From: Hypericum androsaemum
Lineage: Eukaryota > Streptophyta > Magnoliopsida > Malpighiales > Hypericaceae
Assembly: GCA_963995505.1 (NCBI GenBank)
Contig: OZ023181.1
Coordinates: 7,787,487-7,851,486 of the forward strand
Direction of reading: 5' to 3'
DNA length: 64,000 nucleotides
Part shown: in pieces, positions 45,690-57,134 of the stretch
Numbering within the stretch: position 1 is the first letter of the stretch
How the letters are laid out: every line of letters begins with the position of its first letter
Program-made: the position numbers and the translations under genes
Notes under the pieces: model-generated
Databases searched by the model: none
What the model saw: only the letters and a program-made list of their open reading frames with translations
Told to the model about the DNA's origin: nothing

Positions 45690-48365
45690 AGTATGCTTCT
45701 AAAATACTTTAGGTGGCAATCCCTTTGTAAGCGGATCCAGAATAACAGAGTTTGTCTCAATACATTCTATAGACAACTGACCATCATGCATTATTTCTTT
45801 TAACAACAAGGAACTTGATACCTTTACACTTTGACTTTGTAGAGCTCCTGTTGTTATTGGAATGCATAATTACTAATTTATTGTCACAAAACAATTTAGG
45901 ATGTCATTCAATGCCTCTCATTGTACGCACTCCCATGATAAAATTTTGCAGTCATACTCCATAGTTAGATGCCTCATAATAAACTATGAATTCTGCTACC
46001 ATGGTAGAAGATGTCACAATAGGACTCTTCTAGGAGACTGCTTTTCCATCAAGTAGATAGATATAACCAGGTGTAGATTTCATGCCATTTTGGCATCCAC
46101 TAAAATCGGAGTCAGAGTACCCAACAATGTCAAGTTGATCTGACCTCCTATATGTGAGCATCTGTTCTTTTCTTATCTGCAAGTACCTCATAACTCTTTT
46201 GACTACTTTCTAATTATCTAATCTTAGATTGCTCAAATATCTTACAAACATTCCTATAATGTACACAATATCTGAATGTACAAATTAGAGCATATATGAG
46301 AATCCCTATTGCTGAAGCATATGGAAACTGATGCATTTTTTCTTCCTCTAAAGTATTCTTTGGACAATGGTCGATACTAAATTTGTCTCCATTAACCAAC
46401 CACATGGGTATCACCTGGTCTACAATCTTGCATGCTATTCTTTTAAGTACTTATCCAATATAGATATTCTGTGACAATCCAAAAATACCTTAAGAGCGAT
46501 CTCGGTGTATCTGGATACCAAAAAAAATAAACACCACTAAGATCTTTCATCTCAAATTTCTTAGCTAAAAATCTCTTCTTATCATGCAAAAGACCAATGT
46601 CGTTACTAGCAAGCAAGACGTCATCCACGTACAGAACCAGAAAAATATGTTGCTCCCACATATTTTATGGTATATGCATTCATTAACTAAATTTATCTAA
46701 AACATAAGAGATAATTATTTGTTAAAATTTGAAATATCATTGTCGAGATGCTTGCTTGAGCCCATAGATCAATTTCTTATGTTTATAGACCATAAACTTT
46801 GAATCTCCGGACAAAAAGTTTTATGATTAAAACATATAAATTGTTTTCTCTATGTTGTCATTGAGAAAAGTTATTTTAACATTCATCTGATATAACTCAA
46901 GATCAAAATGTGTCACTAATGCCATTATAACCCGGAAAGAGTCCTTCGTAGAAACTGAAAAGAAGGTCTCTTTATAGTCAATACATTCTTCCTGTGTGAA
47001 ACCCTTTGTAACAAGACGAGCCTTATATCTTTCTACATTGCTCTTTGAGTCCCTCTTGATTTTAAATATCTATTCACAACCAATGGATTTCTCTCCTTCA
47101 GACAATGAGATAAAATCTCAAATGTCATTGTCCTTCTAGATTTCATCTCTTCATTTATGGCATTTATTCATTGTAGAGATTTAGAATTTTCTATGGCCTT
47201 TTGGAAGTTGATTGGATCATCTTATCTTACTCCACTTTCAACCTCGTTTTTATGAAATGAAGAAACACAATATAATCATCTTGTAATGTGTTTTTCCTTT
47301 CTCTAGTGAATTTCCTTAATGGCATAAGTACTTGAAATGGTAGAGATTGTTCATTCGGAATGATTATATCATTTTGAATGAGAGATTATTCAACATTATC
47401 TTTGAGGTTCTGTATTTCCTTATTGAGCAATGCCATGCATGGAAACCTGCACATTATCACATGAAAAAATAGAACATGATTCCTCCTCAAAAGAAATGTC
47501 TCTTACTTGATCTTCCCCCTAAGCTCAACATCCTCAAAGAACTGGGTGTTTCCCAACCCAAATTAATCTTGATGTGGGATTATAGAACTTATAACCCCTA
47601 GATTTTTCTGAGTTACCAACAAAATAGCAGCTAACTATCATTGAGTCCATTTTTTTTATTTGGCCTATAAGGCCTTGCTTTAGCTTGACGTCCCCAAATA
47701 TGAAAATGGTTCAAACTAGGTTATTTGTATGTTCAAATTTCATGTGGCATTTTGTTTGTTGCTTTAGTTTAAACTCTGTTTGGAATGTATGTCGCTGTCT
47801 TGAGTGTCTTTCCCCAATGTGATTCAGGAAAGGTAGAATGAGAAATCATACTCCTTACCATGTCTTTAAGAGTTATGTTTTGTTTTTCAGCAACGCCATT
47901 CATAATGGGTGAGTTAAGAATGGCGTACTATAGGATGATACCACATTCTTCTAGGAATCTAGTAAACGACTCTAGATTTTATTCACCCGAATTGTCATAT
48001 CTACCATAGCATTCACAACCACGGTCATATCTGATGCTTAAAAATTCTTTTGCCTATTTTATTTTCAACTTCAGCTTTAAATTTTTTTAAAAAGTCCAAT
48101 GACTGTGACTTTTCACTGATGAGTGTAGCCATACATTGAAAATCATCTATGAACGTTATGAAGTATTGTTGACCATTCTAAGCTGGTGTTGGAAATGACA
48201 CATATATATTTGTATGGATTAAATCTAGAATGTTCACAGCTATGATGGCCTCATATCTCCTTTGATGAGTTGTCTTTCCCAAAATTTCAATTGATATTAA
48301 TCTCTCTATTTGAGGGATATGACCTAATCTTTAGTGCCATAGCAAAGCTGAAATCTCATTTATCA
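45690..48365 (-). pseudogene. Copia pol of the old element (integrase to RNase H, decayed)
   Basis: Integrase text WHKRLGHIPQIERLIS and YFITFIDDFQ lies at 48120-48340, and an IRYDRGCE-type block is near 48030. The RT catalytic motif [14 protein letters not shown] is intact at about 46610-46640. Near 46350 the text SAIGILIYALICTF matches the RNase H entry. Frames are broken many times. The integrase is cut from its gag side by the MULE at 48375. Confidence 0.8.
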
Positions 48366-48374
48366 ATTTAATTA

Positions 48375-49853
48375 GGGATAATTTCTGTAAGGTCCTTAGA
48401 GTTTGAACAAATCTCTCTTTTAGTCCTTACTATTTTCAAAAGTCTTTCTCAGTCCTCCTAGTTTGACATAATAGTACTTTTTGGTCCCTCGCGGACTCAT
48501 CGCTGACGTCAGCAGTCAACATAACTTTTTGAATGTCCATTTTACCCTTTAAATAAAAAACATTTTGGCCATCCCTTACCTTACGCCGGTCCTCTCTCCT
48601 TCCATTGAAAATTATTCCTAAAACTTAACCCAAAAAATCAAGAACAATTCAAACACTAACAACCCATCAACAATTAAGCCTAGCATCTTCTTCATTTTCT
48701 TCGTGAATCAAAAATTTTCAAACCAAACAGAATGAACCTTCCCCACCACCATCATCATCTCCTCCTTATTACCCACCAAACCACACCCACCTTGATGCAA
48801 ATAATACAAGACGATGATGATTTCTTATTGTTGATTTCTTATTCAAATCTAATTTCTTGATTTCTCGATTCAACCTAGGGCTGAGCGAAAATCCCTAATT
48901 CATCTTCGACCAAAATCCATAATCGATAATGATCGAGAACCTAGCAGAATCGATTAGGGCCAATCCCTTCGGGCGACGACAATAGAATCCACGTTAGCTA
49001 GTTCAAGATGTTCCATTTGATCCACGAATTCCCTCATCCGGATCGGCAGAGTCGAGGGCGAGGACCTCAGGTCGTACAAGGAACGAGCTTATTATTTAAA
49101 TTCCAACGCCATCGTGTTCCGCCGTCTCCACCGTCAATTTCCCGTGTAGCTATGGCGGGAGAATCATCCCCCATCACCCCGATGGAAAGCTCTGTTACCA
49201 CGGCGGTGACACCCGTGCCCTCTCCGTCGACCGCTCTATCTCGTTCTCCGGTGTTGGCTAGTGGTGGCCCGTGGTGACATAGCGCATTTCCCCTCCTTTT
49301 GGCAGTGCAAAGGCGTCTCCAAAAACCCTTGAACCAAACTTAATCAAGCTTGGCCTCTACACCGGAGCTCGGCCATCGTTCGGAGGAGAAGATGAGTGCG
49401 ATAGAGGTCGAGTTAAATGTCCATCATTTGGTAGGTTTTGATTCGTAGCTTTTATTTGGGTTTTTTTTTAGGTTTTGATTCGTAGCAAATTTTTGTTAAG
49501 GTTTTTTCTTCATCTGGGTTCTTCATCAATGATCTAGGTTTTCATTCGTAGCTTCTATTTCAATCTAGGTTTTGGTGGATGTTTGTTTTTGTTGATTTTA
49601 ATTGAAAGATTTGATTCCCAGAAAAAGATACAGGGAAGAAGATGAAGATGTCAAGAAAGAAGATGAAGTTTTTTTTGTGAAGGGCAAAATGGTCATTAGA
49701 AAGTTATGTTGACCGCTGATATCAGCGGTGGGTCTGCCAGGGACTAAAAAGTGCTATCATGTCAAACTAGGAAGACCGAAAAAGATTTTTAAAAATAGTA
49801 AGGACTAAAAAGGGGATTTGTTCAAATACCAGGGACCTTAGAGCAATTATCCT
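48375..49853. mobile_element. Long-TIR MULE with 9-bp TSD inside the old copia
   Basis: ATTTAATTA occurs at 48366-48374 and 49854-49862 as a 9-bp duplication, the Mutator hallmark. The terminal inverted repeats are about 150 bp (GGGATAATTTCTGTAAGG against AGGATAATTGCTCTAAGG, then TTTGAACAAATC and TAGTTTGACAT). The interior lacks a transposase. A GC-rich block at 49000-49280 has an 89-codon frame of Ser/Pro/Thr-rich composition that could be captured gene sequence, but it is not recognised. Copia coding resumes on both sides. Confidence 0.9.
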
Positions 49854-49862
49854 ATTTAATTA

Positions 49863-50460
49863 TGAGGTCGTGTACATAATTGTATGGATTGATTATATGA
49901 AATGATTGTATGACCTGAATATAGATTATCATAAACTGATAAAGAACCGGAACCAACCAAATTTGAATCATGAAACAAACTAAAATTTTCATTCCCAAAA
50001 GAGCAAGAATAACTAGATCAGTCTAACGAGAGAATAGAAATCAAATTTCATCGAACTGATGGTACCAACAATATTAAAAGATCCAAATAGTATCCAATTA
50101 ACAATAATCTAAATGTCCACATCACTTCAACCTCAGCTGATTTGCTATCGCCAACATAGATGAGTATTTCATCATCACTTGACTTTTAAAAATTTAGGCA
50201 ACCCTGCACAGATACATTCTCATGAATAGTAGTACGGGAATTATCCACCAAGTTTGTCTAAGCATCAAAGTTAAATCAACTGCAGTACAATCAAAGTTAA
50301 GAAGCATACCCTTCTTAGCACCAAACGTGATAATTAGTCCACTGCTTTTTCATGTGTCCTTCAGCTCCACAAAAGACATATTATCTTTATTGTTCTTCGT
50401 GTTATGCACTTGGATTTTTTGCCATAAGAATTTACTACCCTTCAGTTTTAATAGCTGAGA
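49863..50460 (-). pseudogene. Copia zinc knuckle and protease segment
   Basis: The minus strand shows the knuckle text FCGAEGHMKKQ near 50340-50390. A protease-side block follows with IYVGDSKSAEVE, VPSVR and SYSCSFGNENFSLF at 49960-50180. This is the normal order after gag. The MULE at 48375-49853 separates it from integrase. Confidence 0.75.
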
Positions 50461-50465
50461 GTATC

Positions 50466-50962
50466 TTTGATTAAAAGAGGGAGATAAAAAGGTGAAAATG
50501 GTCAAACATGATATGCAAGATGATCATTGAGAAAATCATTCCACGACATTCAAAGAATATAATATCAGTAGAAATTCTGACAGTTAAGGAATTTCTTACT
50601 GATATTAAGATAAAGTTTGTCAAAAACAAAAATGCTGAAAATTGTACGCTCTTAACATACCTTATCTCAGGAGTTGTAAGAAAAATACATCATAAAGGAA
50701 TACATCATAGAGATAGCTTACATAACTTGAAAGATGAAACCCACAAGTTTGAGATCTATGGGGACTTGTTGGTACATCTGGTTTTAATATCTTTTGTAAC
50801 ACTATTCACTCAATTCAAGGTGAGAATGACACCATATCTCATTATGTACAAGAAGAGGAAAGGATGAAGTTAGACAAGACAGATGCTGCTAATGTTACTA
50901 TTATCCTTAAGTACAAAGGCAAGAAAAGAAAGAAGGATATTGCAAATACAGCTCCACAAAAG
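50466..50962 (+). repeat. Inverted duplicate of the copia gag core
   Basis: The plus strand encodes gag text (VKEFLTDIKIKFVKNKNAE, DLLVHLVLISFVTLFTQFKV, EEERMKLDKTDAANV, GKKRKKDIANTAPQKKQ), while the rest of the element reads on the minus strand. The adjacent minus-strand gag (50970-51478) carries the same blocks. The two arms form an imperfect palindrome of about 1 kb centred near 50966. An open frame of 119 codons survives in this arm. Confidence 0.8.
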
Positions 50963-50969
50963 AAACAAC

Positions 50970-51643
50970 CTTTTACATTAGTATCATCCTTCTACCTTTT
51001 CTTGCCTTTATACATTAGCAATATTTATTTTGTCTAACTTCATCTTTCCTCTTTCTGGATACAATGAGATATGAGTTTATTCAAAGATCAGGAGATCTCT
51101 AACCGACAATTATAGCATATCTTCAATTAACTGAACTATGTCAGAAGAGATATTAAAATCAGATGCACTAACAAGTCTTGAGAAATTTCAAGCTTGAGGG
51201 TTTTCAACTTTTAAATCATGTGAGAGATCTTCTTGATATTCTCTCTGATATTGCATTTTCTCTAATGCATCATTGAGATGAGTTTGGTCAAGAGTGTATC
51301 AATTTTAGCTTTTTTCGTTCTCGACAAATTTTGTCTTAATATCAGCAAAAAATTTGCGAACTATTAGAATTTATTCTGATGTTGTGTCTTTGAATGTCTC
51401 TGTAATGTCTTTCTTACTAATCATCATTTCACATCATGTTTGAGCGCTCTCATTTTTCAGCCTCTCTCTTTTGATCAGCGGTATTCTTAGCTGTTAAAAC
51501 TGCATGATAGTTAGTCCTTATGGCAAAATCCAAATCTAGAACACCGAGACTTGTAAGAATATTCTCATTTGGGGACTTGAAATTTGTGTCATTCAGCATT
51601 GGGATTGATTTAATGTTGGCAAAATACTAACGGGATTATTCAT
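50970..51643 (-). pseudogene. Copia gag of the old element
   Basis: The start MNNPVSILPTLNQSQ at 51643 is followed by SLGVLDLDFAIRTNYHAVLTAKNTADQKREAEK and a stop. Further gag core blocks lie in broken frames and end near the palindrome centre. The text is typical of the copia UBN2 gag. Confidence 0.8.
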
Positions 51644-51699
51644 AGCTAAACTAGAGAACAGTGACAAAAAATGACATGTCAAATATAAACCTTTCTTTT

Positions 51700-52796
51700 G
51701 GCTGTTTTATTATTTATATGCAAAACCAAAATTCATCACATGTTCATGAGCACACTAGTATATGCAAGTCAAAAACAAATATTTACCTTCTTTTGGGCTG
51801 ATAAATATATACAACTTTTGTATTCACTAATACAGAAAATCACAAGACAACCAATATTATTTATTTATTTCATAAGGCCTACAATATTCGCCAAAACAAT
51901 AAATTTTAATTAAAAAAGATCATGGAAGCATGAACAATGAGGACAAAACAATAAGGGTCGCAAGACAAGACCGAAGTACGTTGTTCATGAATAATAGAAT
52001 TAAATCTTAAAATACAATATAATTAATTCATGCGAGGCCAATTTATGATTTAACCAGATCAATAACATACGATAAACCTTATCCGTTATCTGATTTAAGG
52101 TAATAATTCTTGATTTTCTCTTTAGATGTGAATCCATAAGAAGGACACAGGACGATTCCTACATACAAATCCAGATTATGGTCATGAAAACCCAAATACC
52201 GTATCTACCAAATTAAATCCTTGATCTTGTGACCGCTGCAGGTTTCATCGCCGAATACGTCAGAGGCCGTCAGACAGAAATTAAACACACCAGGCTTCTG
52301 GACGAAAACGTCCCTGGCCGAATAACAGGAAAAGATGGGGGAGAGAGTATGTCTTTTTTGAGAAAGTGAGAGAATAGGTCTTAGATATCAATTGCGAGTT
52401 GATTTTCACGTGGACGTTTTGGTAACCCACCATCATTATGCGACAGTGGAAGAGCGAGCCCGATCAAAATTGGGCTGTGAGGGAATATTAGGTGGACAAG
52501 AATTTGGGCCTGGTCGAGGAGCAAATACGCGTATAAAAACTGGGCGCCAAAGAAGAACAACTCTTACTGCGAATCACATTAGGACCAAGATTTACAAATT
52601 TAAAAGGGAGCTTCGGCCTTCTCGGAAAATTCTCCTCGCAAGAGCAAGCAAGGCACCTCGGTATTAAACACGATATTATCGTTAAGGATTATCACGGACT
52701 ATGCTCTCAAGATAAATCCTATCTAATTTTGCGATGCTCTTTAGATAAGCTATTATCCTATGCTTATATAGTAGACAAATGCTCAAAAACACAAAA
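51700..52796. other. Copia leader region, no gene
   Basis: This lies between the gag start and the inserted short LTR element. A 91-codon plus-strand frame at 52392-52667 shows no motif. The rest is probably untranslated leader of the old copia. Confidence 0.45.
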
Positions 52797-54696
52797 TGTT
52801 ATGGCAGTAGAAGCGATTTCGATACGTCCATACACAACAATAGAGAGATAGGAGAATATAAAGAATCCTGAGTACACGCGATATACGTGGTTCGGTCAAC
52901 TAACGTACAGCCACCGGGTAAAGGCAATCTTCACTATGATATGTGGAGTACAATGGATACATAGGCTATGGCGAGGCTACCTGCCTAAAGCTCTTCTCCA
53001 TGTCTACGCTACCGCACTCATTGTGTTTAGCCTAATGAACTCTAAGCCCTGCCCTCCTATTTATAAAAGCTAGCCCTCACATGCTAAACATGAAATAGAG
53101 TTCCTACCTAATTAGAACTCCTATTACATTAGAAATATCGCTTAATAGAATTTGAGACATTCCCAACAATCTCCACCTTGGATCCAATCCAAAATCATCG
53201 TCATCTCGAGCTCCATCTGCTTTTCCACATCCGATCATCTTCACTGCGTGCCTTTTCCATTAAACTTCATGTTCCACCTCGAACATGACCTCATCGTCTG
53301 CCTCAATTTGATTAGTTCTCTTGCATAGTATTCACTCGATCATCCAACGCCTTCCCTGAGCACCAATCAGGCTCCATAATTTGAAAACTCCACATAGTAT
53401 CTTTCACAAGTATCTACTCACTATGGATCTTCACTCGATCTCTCAACACATCAGGAGAAAACCATATGCGAGCAAGTTACACCATACTCTTCGGCACCAT
53501 ACTTTCTTAACTGATCTTCGCTACTCCAAAGCAGTTGAAAAAATCATAAATCAACTAATCCCTTGACTTTTAATCAAATTGTTAACTTTTGGTCAACAAG
53601 TCAAATTATTGACTTTCGGTCAACTGAAATCTAGGGTTTTCCTCTAACAACCCAAGACACCAAAGAGAAAAAAGGGCAGCGGCCGGTGGCCGATCTTCAA
53701 CATCAACGGTGGCCGAGACTCCTTCCCGATGGTCACCGACGACGTGGGCTACTGCAGCTCAGCCTCGGTCGGCTATGGGCCGCGCGCAGCAGAGCGGGGA
53801 GATCCTCTCTTCCTGACCTTCTCTCTCCTCACTATTGTCTCTCTCCTCGACAGTCCGGTGCAGCTCCTTTTCTCTTCGAGGCACGACGGGCAACACGAGC
53901 TCCCTTTCATGGACTCGCTTGATGCACCGCGATGGTGGGGTGATGAACCTCCTCGAAGCGCAACAGACAGAGCTTCTGCTTCTCTCTCTGGGACACGGGC
54001 AGACTGGTTTTCCCCTGTCGCACCTCTTCTCTCCAAGCGCGGGGACAGAGCGCTTGGTCGTCACCTCTCCTAGGCGACAACAGTAGGTGGACTTTTGAGC
54101 TGCGAGCTCCCCTAGCCAGTGGGTAGGCGACGGCTACCATCAAGGGCTGGAGGCACCTCCTCCAAGGGTTGTAAAACCTTAAAATCATTTTTTTCCAAAT
54201 CTCGCAAAATTACCAAACTGACCTTGCCCTTCTTCTAAAATTACAAATCAGCCCCTCTGTCTCAATTTTGAATTTTTTTACCAAATCCAAAAGAGACTCC
54301 ACCAATTTCACTCGAATACCAGTGGTTAGGACAGCGGAAGTAATTTCGATACGCCTATACATAACAACAAATAGATAAGAGAACATGAAGAACACTGAAG
54401 ACACGCGATATACGTGATTCTATCAATTGACCTACATCTATGGGGGTAAAGACGTTCTTCACTATGATATGTGGAGTACAATGGATACATATGATATGGC
54501 GAGGCTACCTGTCTCAAGCCCTTCTCTTTGCCTACACTATCTCACCCATTGTGTTTAACCCAATGAACTATTAACCGTGCCCTCCTATTTATAGGAGCTA
54601 GCCCTCATGTGCTAAATAGAAAATAGAGTTCTTACCTAATTAGAACTCCTATTACATTAGGAATATCACTAAATAAGATTTGAGACATTCTCAACA
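52797..54696 (-). mobile_element. Short non-autonomous LTR retrotransposon (1.9 kb)
   Basis: Direct repeats at 52797-53168 (372 bp) and 54323-54696 (374 bp) share long tracts (CACTATGATATGTGGAGTAC, CTAATTAGAACTCCTATTAC). On the minus strand they begin TGTTGGGAATGTCTC or TGTTGAGAATGTCTC. A purine tract (CCAAGGTGGAGAT) abuts the 3' LTR, and TGGTATTCGAGTG beside the 5' LTR resembles a mutated Met-tRNA primer site. Flanks CAAAA (52792-52796) and CAAAG (54697-54701) fit a 5-bp duplication with one change. The 1.15-kb interior encodes no gag or pol and has a GC-rich block at 53660-54160. Confidence 0.85.
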
Positions 54697-54996
54697 CAAA
54701 GATGTAACAAATAACAAGTTAATCTTGCTATCTTGATGATTCTTGAATAAATAAAATTCTAATCGTTATGAAGAACAAATCAAGTTCTAAAATCAATTCC
54801 AAAACACCAAAATTCATTTCCGATTCACTGAATTCGTATTACGACATTAACCAAATTAAACTAAATCAAAGAATTGCTAATTGCGACAACGACTAAAAAT
54901 TGATTTTGATGCCAACCCGACCAAAACGAAGGATTATATTATTGGCAATCCATCATGAAATCTTAATAATCGGATGTGAGAGGCTATGATACCACA

Positions 54997-55404
54997 CAAA
55001 TATAACTATCTCATGCAAATTATTAAAATAAACTAAGGAATCGTACATGAACCAATAGCGATGGACTTGGTCGTGGAAGATGAGTTGATCTTCAGATTAT
55101 GACGTGTCTCAAAGAATTTTTTCAGTTTTCTATGACCTATTCTGAATGCGAAGAGTATTGTATGGCAGTACGTCTAACTTCAGACCATAATCTTACTTAT
55201 ATAAGGGAAAAAATATTCTTAAATTTCCTGTTTTGTCCTTAACAAACTCTATAAATTCACCTAATATTTCTAACATTGAAAGCTCATACACTATTAAGCA
55301 CATTAACGCTCACATCGTACCCTTTATTTGATTTTTTTAGCTCAACCGAACATAACGGTGCATTACATGATTATTTCACATAATGTCAGATTAAGGGTCC
55401 AACA
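54997..55404 (-). repeat. 5' LTR of the old copia
   Basis: This matches the partial 3' LTR at 44905-45240 and ends at AACA on the plus strand. A primer-site-like sequence lies immediately inside. The inner boundary is estimated from that site. Confidence 0.65.
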
Positions 55405-55550
55405 CTGATTGCTTACGGAACAACCTTGGATTTTTCTCGAAAACAATGTGATTTTGATGCTCCATTCTTATCCAGGAGATAGTTGTTCGAAGAGAAAACA
55501 AAACTTACCTTTTTCGCACAGCCTGTAACAAGACTAATGCACCTCTTAAC

Positions 55551-55591
55551 AAAATCAAACATCGTTCCACAAAAAAAAAAATCAAACATCG
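55551..55591 (+). mobile_element. Minute LINE-tail insertion with 14-bp TSD
   Basis: AAAATCAAACATCG occurs at 55551-55564 and again at 55578-55591. Only TTCCAC plus a run of A separates them. This is the footprint of an extremely 5'-truncated LINE or SINE event. Confidence 0.65.
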
Positions 55592-55669
55592 ATATCCCTT
55601 AACACTAAAGAATGTTCAGATACTTCAAGTATTAATTCAAGAAGGCATCAGCGAAGGGACAATGCAAAA

Positions 55670-56067
55670 AAAAGTGATGACCAATTTATGACCGATTTGG
55701 AGCTTGAACAGCTCCATGTAATCAACTTTTAATTGAGAGTTTTTGGAGTAGATTTATATGGCATAGCCTGATAGTTTTCTTGCTGAAGGCAAAGAAGACT
55801 ATAAATGTTTGTTGAAGAAATCCAAATATAACTTTAAGCAATCTCCGAGATAGTAGAATAAAATATTTGATTTCTTTATGAATTCTTATGGTTATGAGAT
55901 GAGCAATTATGACATGTGTTTATTTGAATGATTACTTAATAGATCTCAAGTGTATTTGCTCTTTGACATGTGTTTATTTGAATGATTACTTAATAGATCT
56001 CAAGTGCATTTGCTCTTGTATGTGAAAGACATGTTAATTGTTTCCATTATCAAAGGAGAAGTGAGAA
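55670..56067 (+). pseudogene. Copia reverse transcriptase fragment with YVKD
   Basis: Plus-strand translation gives DLELEQLHVINF, YMA-PDSFLAEGKEDYKCLLKKS, NFKQSPR and FDFFMNSYGYEMSNYD, a clear copia RT order. The catalytic box reads LLLYVKDMLIVS (about 56013-56045), with the first Asp replaced. Stops and a 54-bp tandem duplication (55911-55964, 55965-56018) lie within. The fragment ends abruptly at the LTR of the next element. Confidence 0.75.
55911..56018 (+). repeat. Two 54-bp tandem repeats in the copia RT fragment
   Basis: The unit starting GACATGTGTTTATTTGAATG occurs twice head to tail with one or two differences. It duplicates the codons just before the catalytic box. Confidence 0.9.
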
Positions 56068-56437
56068 TGTTAGGAATTTATCACAAGAGAACAACAACAC
56101 ACAAAAGGACAATGAATAGAAGTGTTTACGTAGTTCGGCCTAATGCATATGTCCACGGAGAGAAAGGATAACATTTATTGATGAGATCCGAGTTAAAAAG
56201 CCATACATGAACTAGATTAACATGTCTTTATATAATCGACAAACCATTGCATACCAAGAAACCTATCTAGGTAGCCCTAGAAGTCCAAAACAAGAGTCCG
56301 AGCAAAACAAGAAATACTTTTGCAGTACACCCTAGCGCGCGCTAGACCTATAGCGGGTGCTAGGTCATTAGCTTTCCAAACATTATGTTTGCACCCTTTA
56401 GCATCCGCTAGGGGTCTAGCGGCAGCTATTCCCAACA
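56068..56437 (-). repeat. 3' LTR of a truncated copia element
   Basis: The 370-bp unit starts TGTTAGGAATT and ends ATTCCCAACA. It is followed by ATCTCTACTTTGGCG, whose complement is a purine tract as found before a 3' LTR. It contains a TATATAATCG block and short palindromic CTAGCG repeats. Its partner LTR is not in the window. Confidence 0.65.
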
Positions 56438-57134
56438 ATCTCTACTTTGGCGAGAAATTATCCCTCGGAAGAACCATGAATCTCCACCTAAACTTCAACA
56501 AACTCCACCTTGATGAGAAACTACCCCTTGAAGAAATATGAGATTTTGTGAAACTAAACAAACTCTACCTTGAACCATAGATACACTATCATCAATAAGA
56601 CCATCTACACTTTCTCTCCACCTTTGTTCAATCATTTGGAGACATCCCCCAAACTCAAGCAAATCCCGAGCTTGCTTGTTATATTCTCTCTAACCTCTAT
56701 CGAACTCCATCATTCAAGTTCATGTGCTGAAGTAACCTTGTGACCAATAGACACTCCTATATTTTCCCCATTATTCGAGTGCTCTACTACCTCAAATTGC
56801 TTCTCTGTTGCACCTTTTTGCCTCGAACCAGTGTTACAAGCCATAGCATACAATGGGCATCCTTTTGTTCCACTAAGTAGAACATATGACATGTCATGAA
56901 CTCCACCATTCACCCATGGTATTACCAATGGCTTTGCATTCCCAATGCCAAACCTATCCAACACGCTTGCGTTGATGATGCCTTTAGACAACCATAGCAT
57001 CTTACTTTCCATACTTCTCAAAGACGACTATAGCATTGTGCTAATCATGCCTCTACAAAATAACCAAAGCTTCTTGCTAACCTTGTCACCTCAAATCCCC
57101 ATTTCAAGAACCCTCTTGGCCGCACTCAACCCAT
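56438..57134 (-). pseudogene. Copia RT/RNase H end, truncated by the gypsy element
   Basis: A 103-codon minus-strand frame (57021-56710) contains VLDRFGIGNAKPLVIP and GTKGCPLYAMA, which match the end of copia RT and the entry to RNase H. The text to the left reads toward the LTR as a decayed 3' coding and untranslated region. The element is cut at 57135, where the gypsy LTR begins, so the gypsy element inserted into it or replaced its 5' part. Confidence 0.6.

Larger units (their letters stand above)
44905..55404 (-). mobile_element. Old Ty1/copia element split by two later insertions
   Basis: A 3' LTR part (44905-45240) and a 5' LTR (about 54997-55404) share a colinear sequence (GACGTGTCT, TATGGCAGTACGTCTAAC, ATGATTATTTCACATA). 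Inside the 3' LTR, the minus strand has a purine-rich CCCAAGTGAGATA tract at the LTR start. Inside the 5' LTR, TGGTATCATAGCC at 54981-54994 resembles the initiator-Met tRNA primer site. Gag and pol lie between. A MULE (48375-49853) and a short LTR element (52797-54696) were inserted later. Stops are frequent throughout. Confidence 0.8.

Noticed and set aside
48640..49700. Possible named host gene captured in the 48.4-kb MULE
   Set aside because: The GC-rich block looks gene-like, but I could not identify any domain and therefore name no gene.
50508..50867. 119-codon plus-strand frame as a possible host gene
   Set aside because: Its text (DLLVHLVLISF, EEERMKLDKTD) is copia gag in inverted orientation.
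53686..54188. GC-rich overlapping frames inside the short LTR element
   Set aside because: Frames are open on both strands because of composition, and none has a recognised domain.
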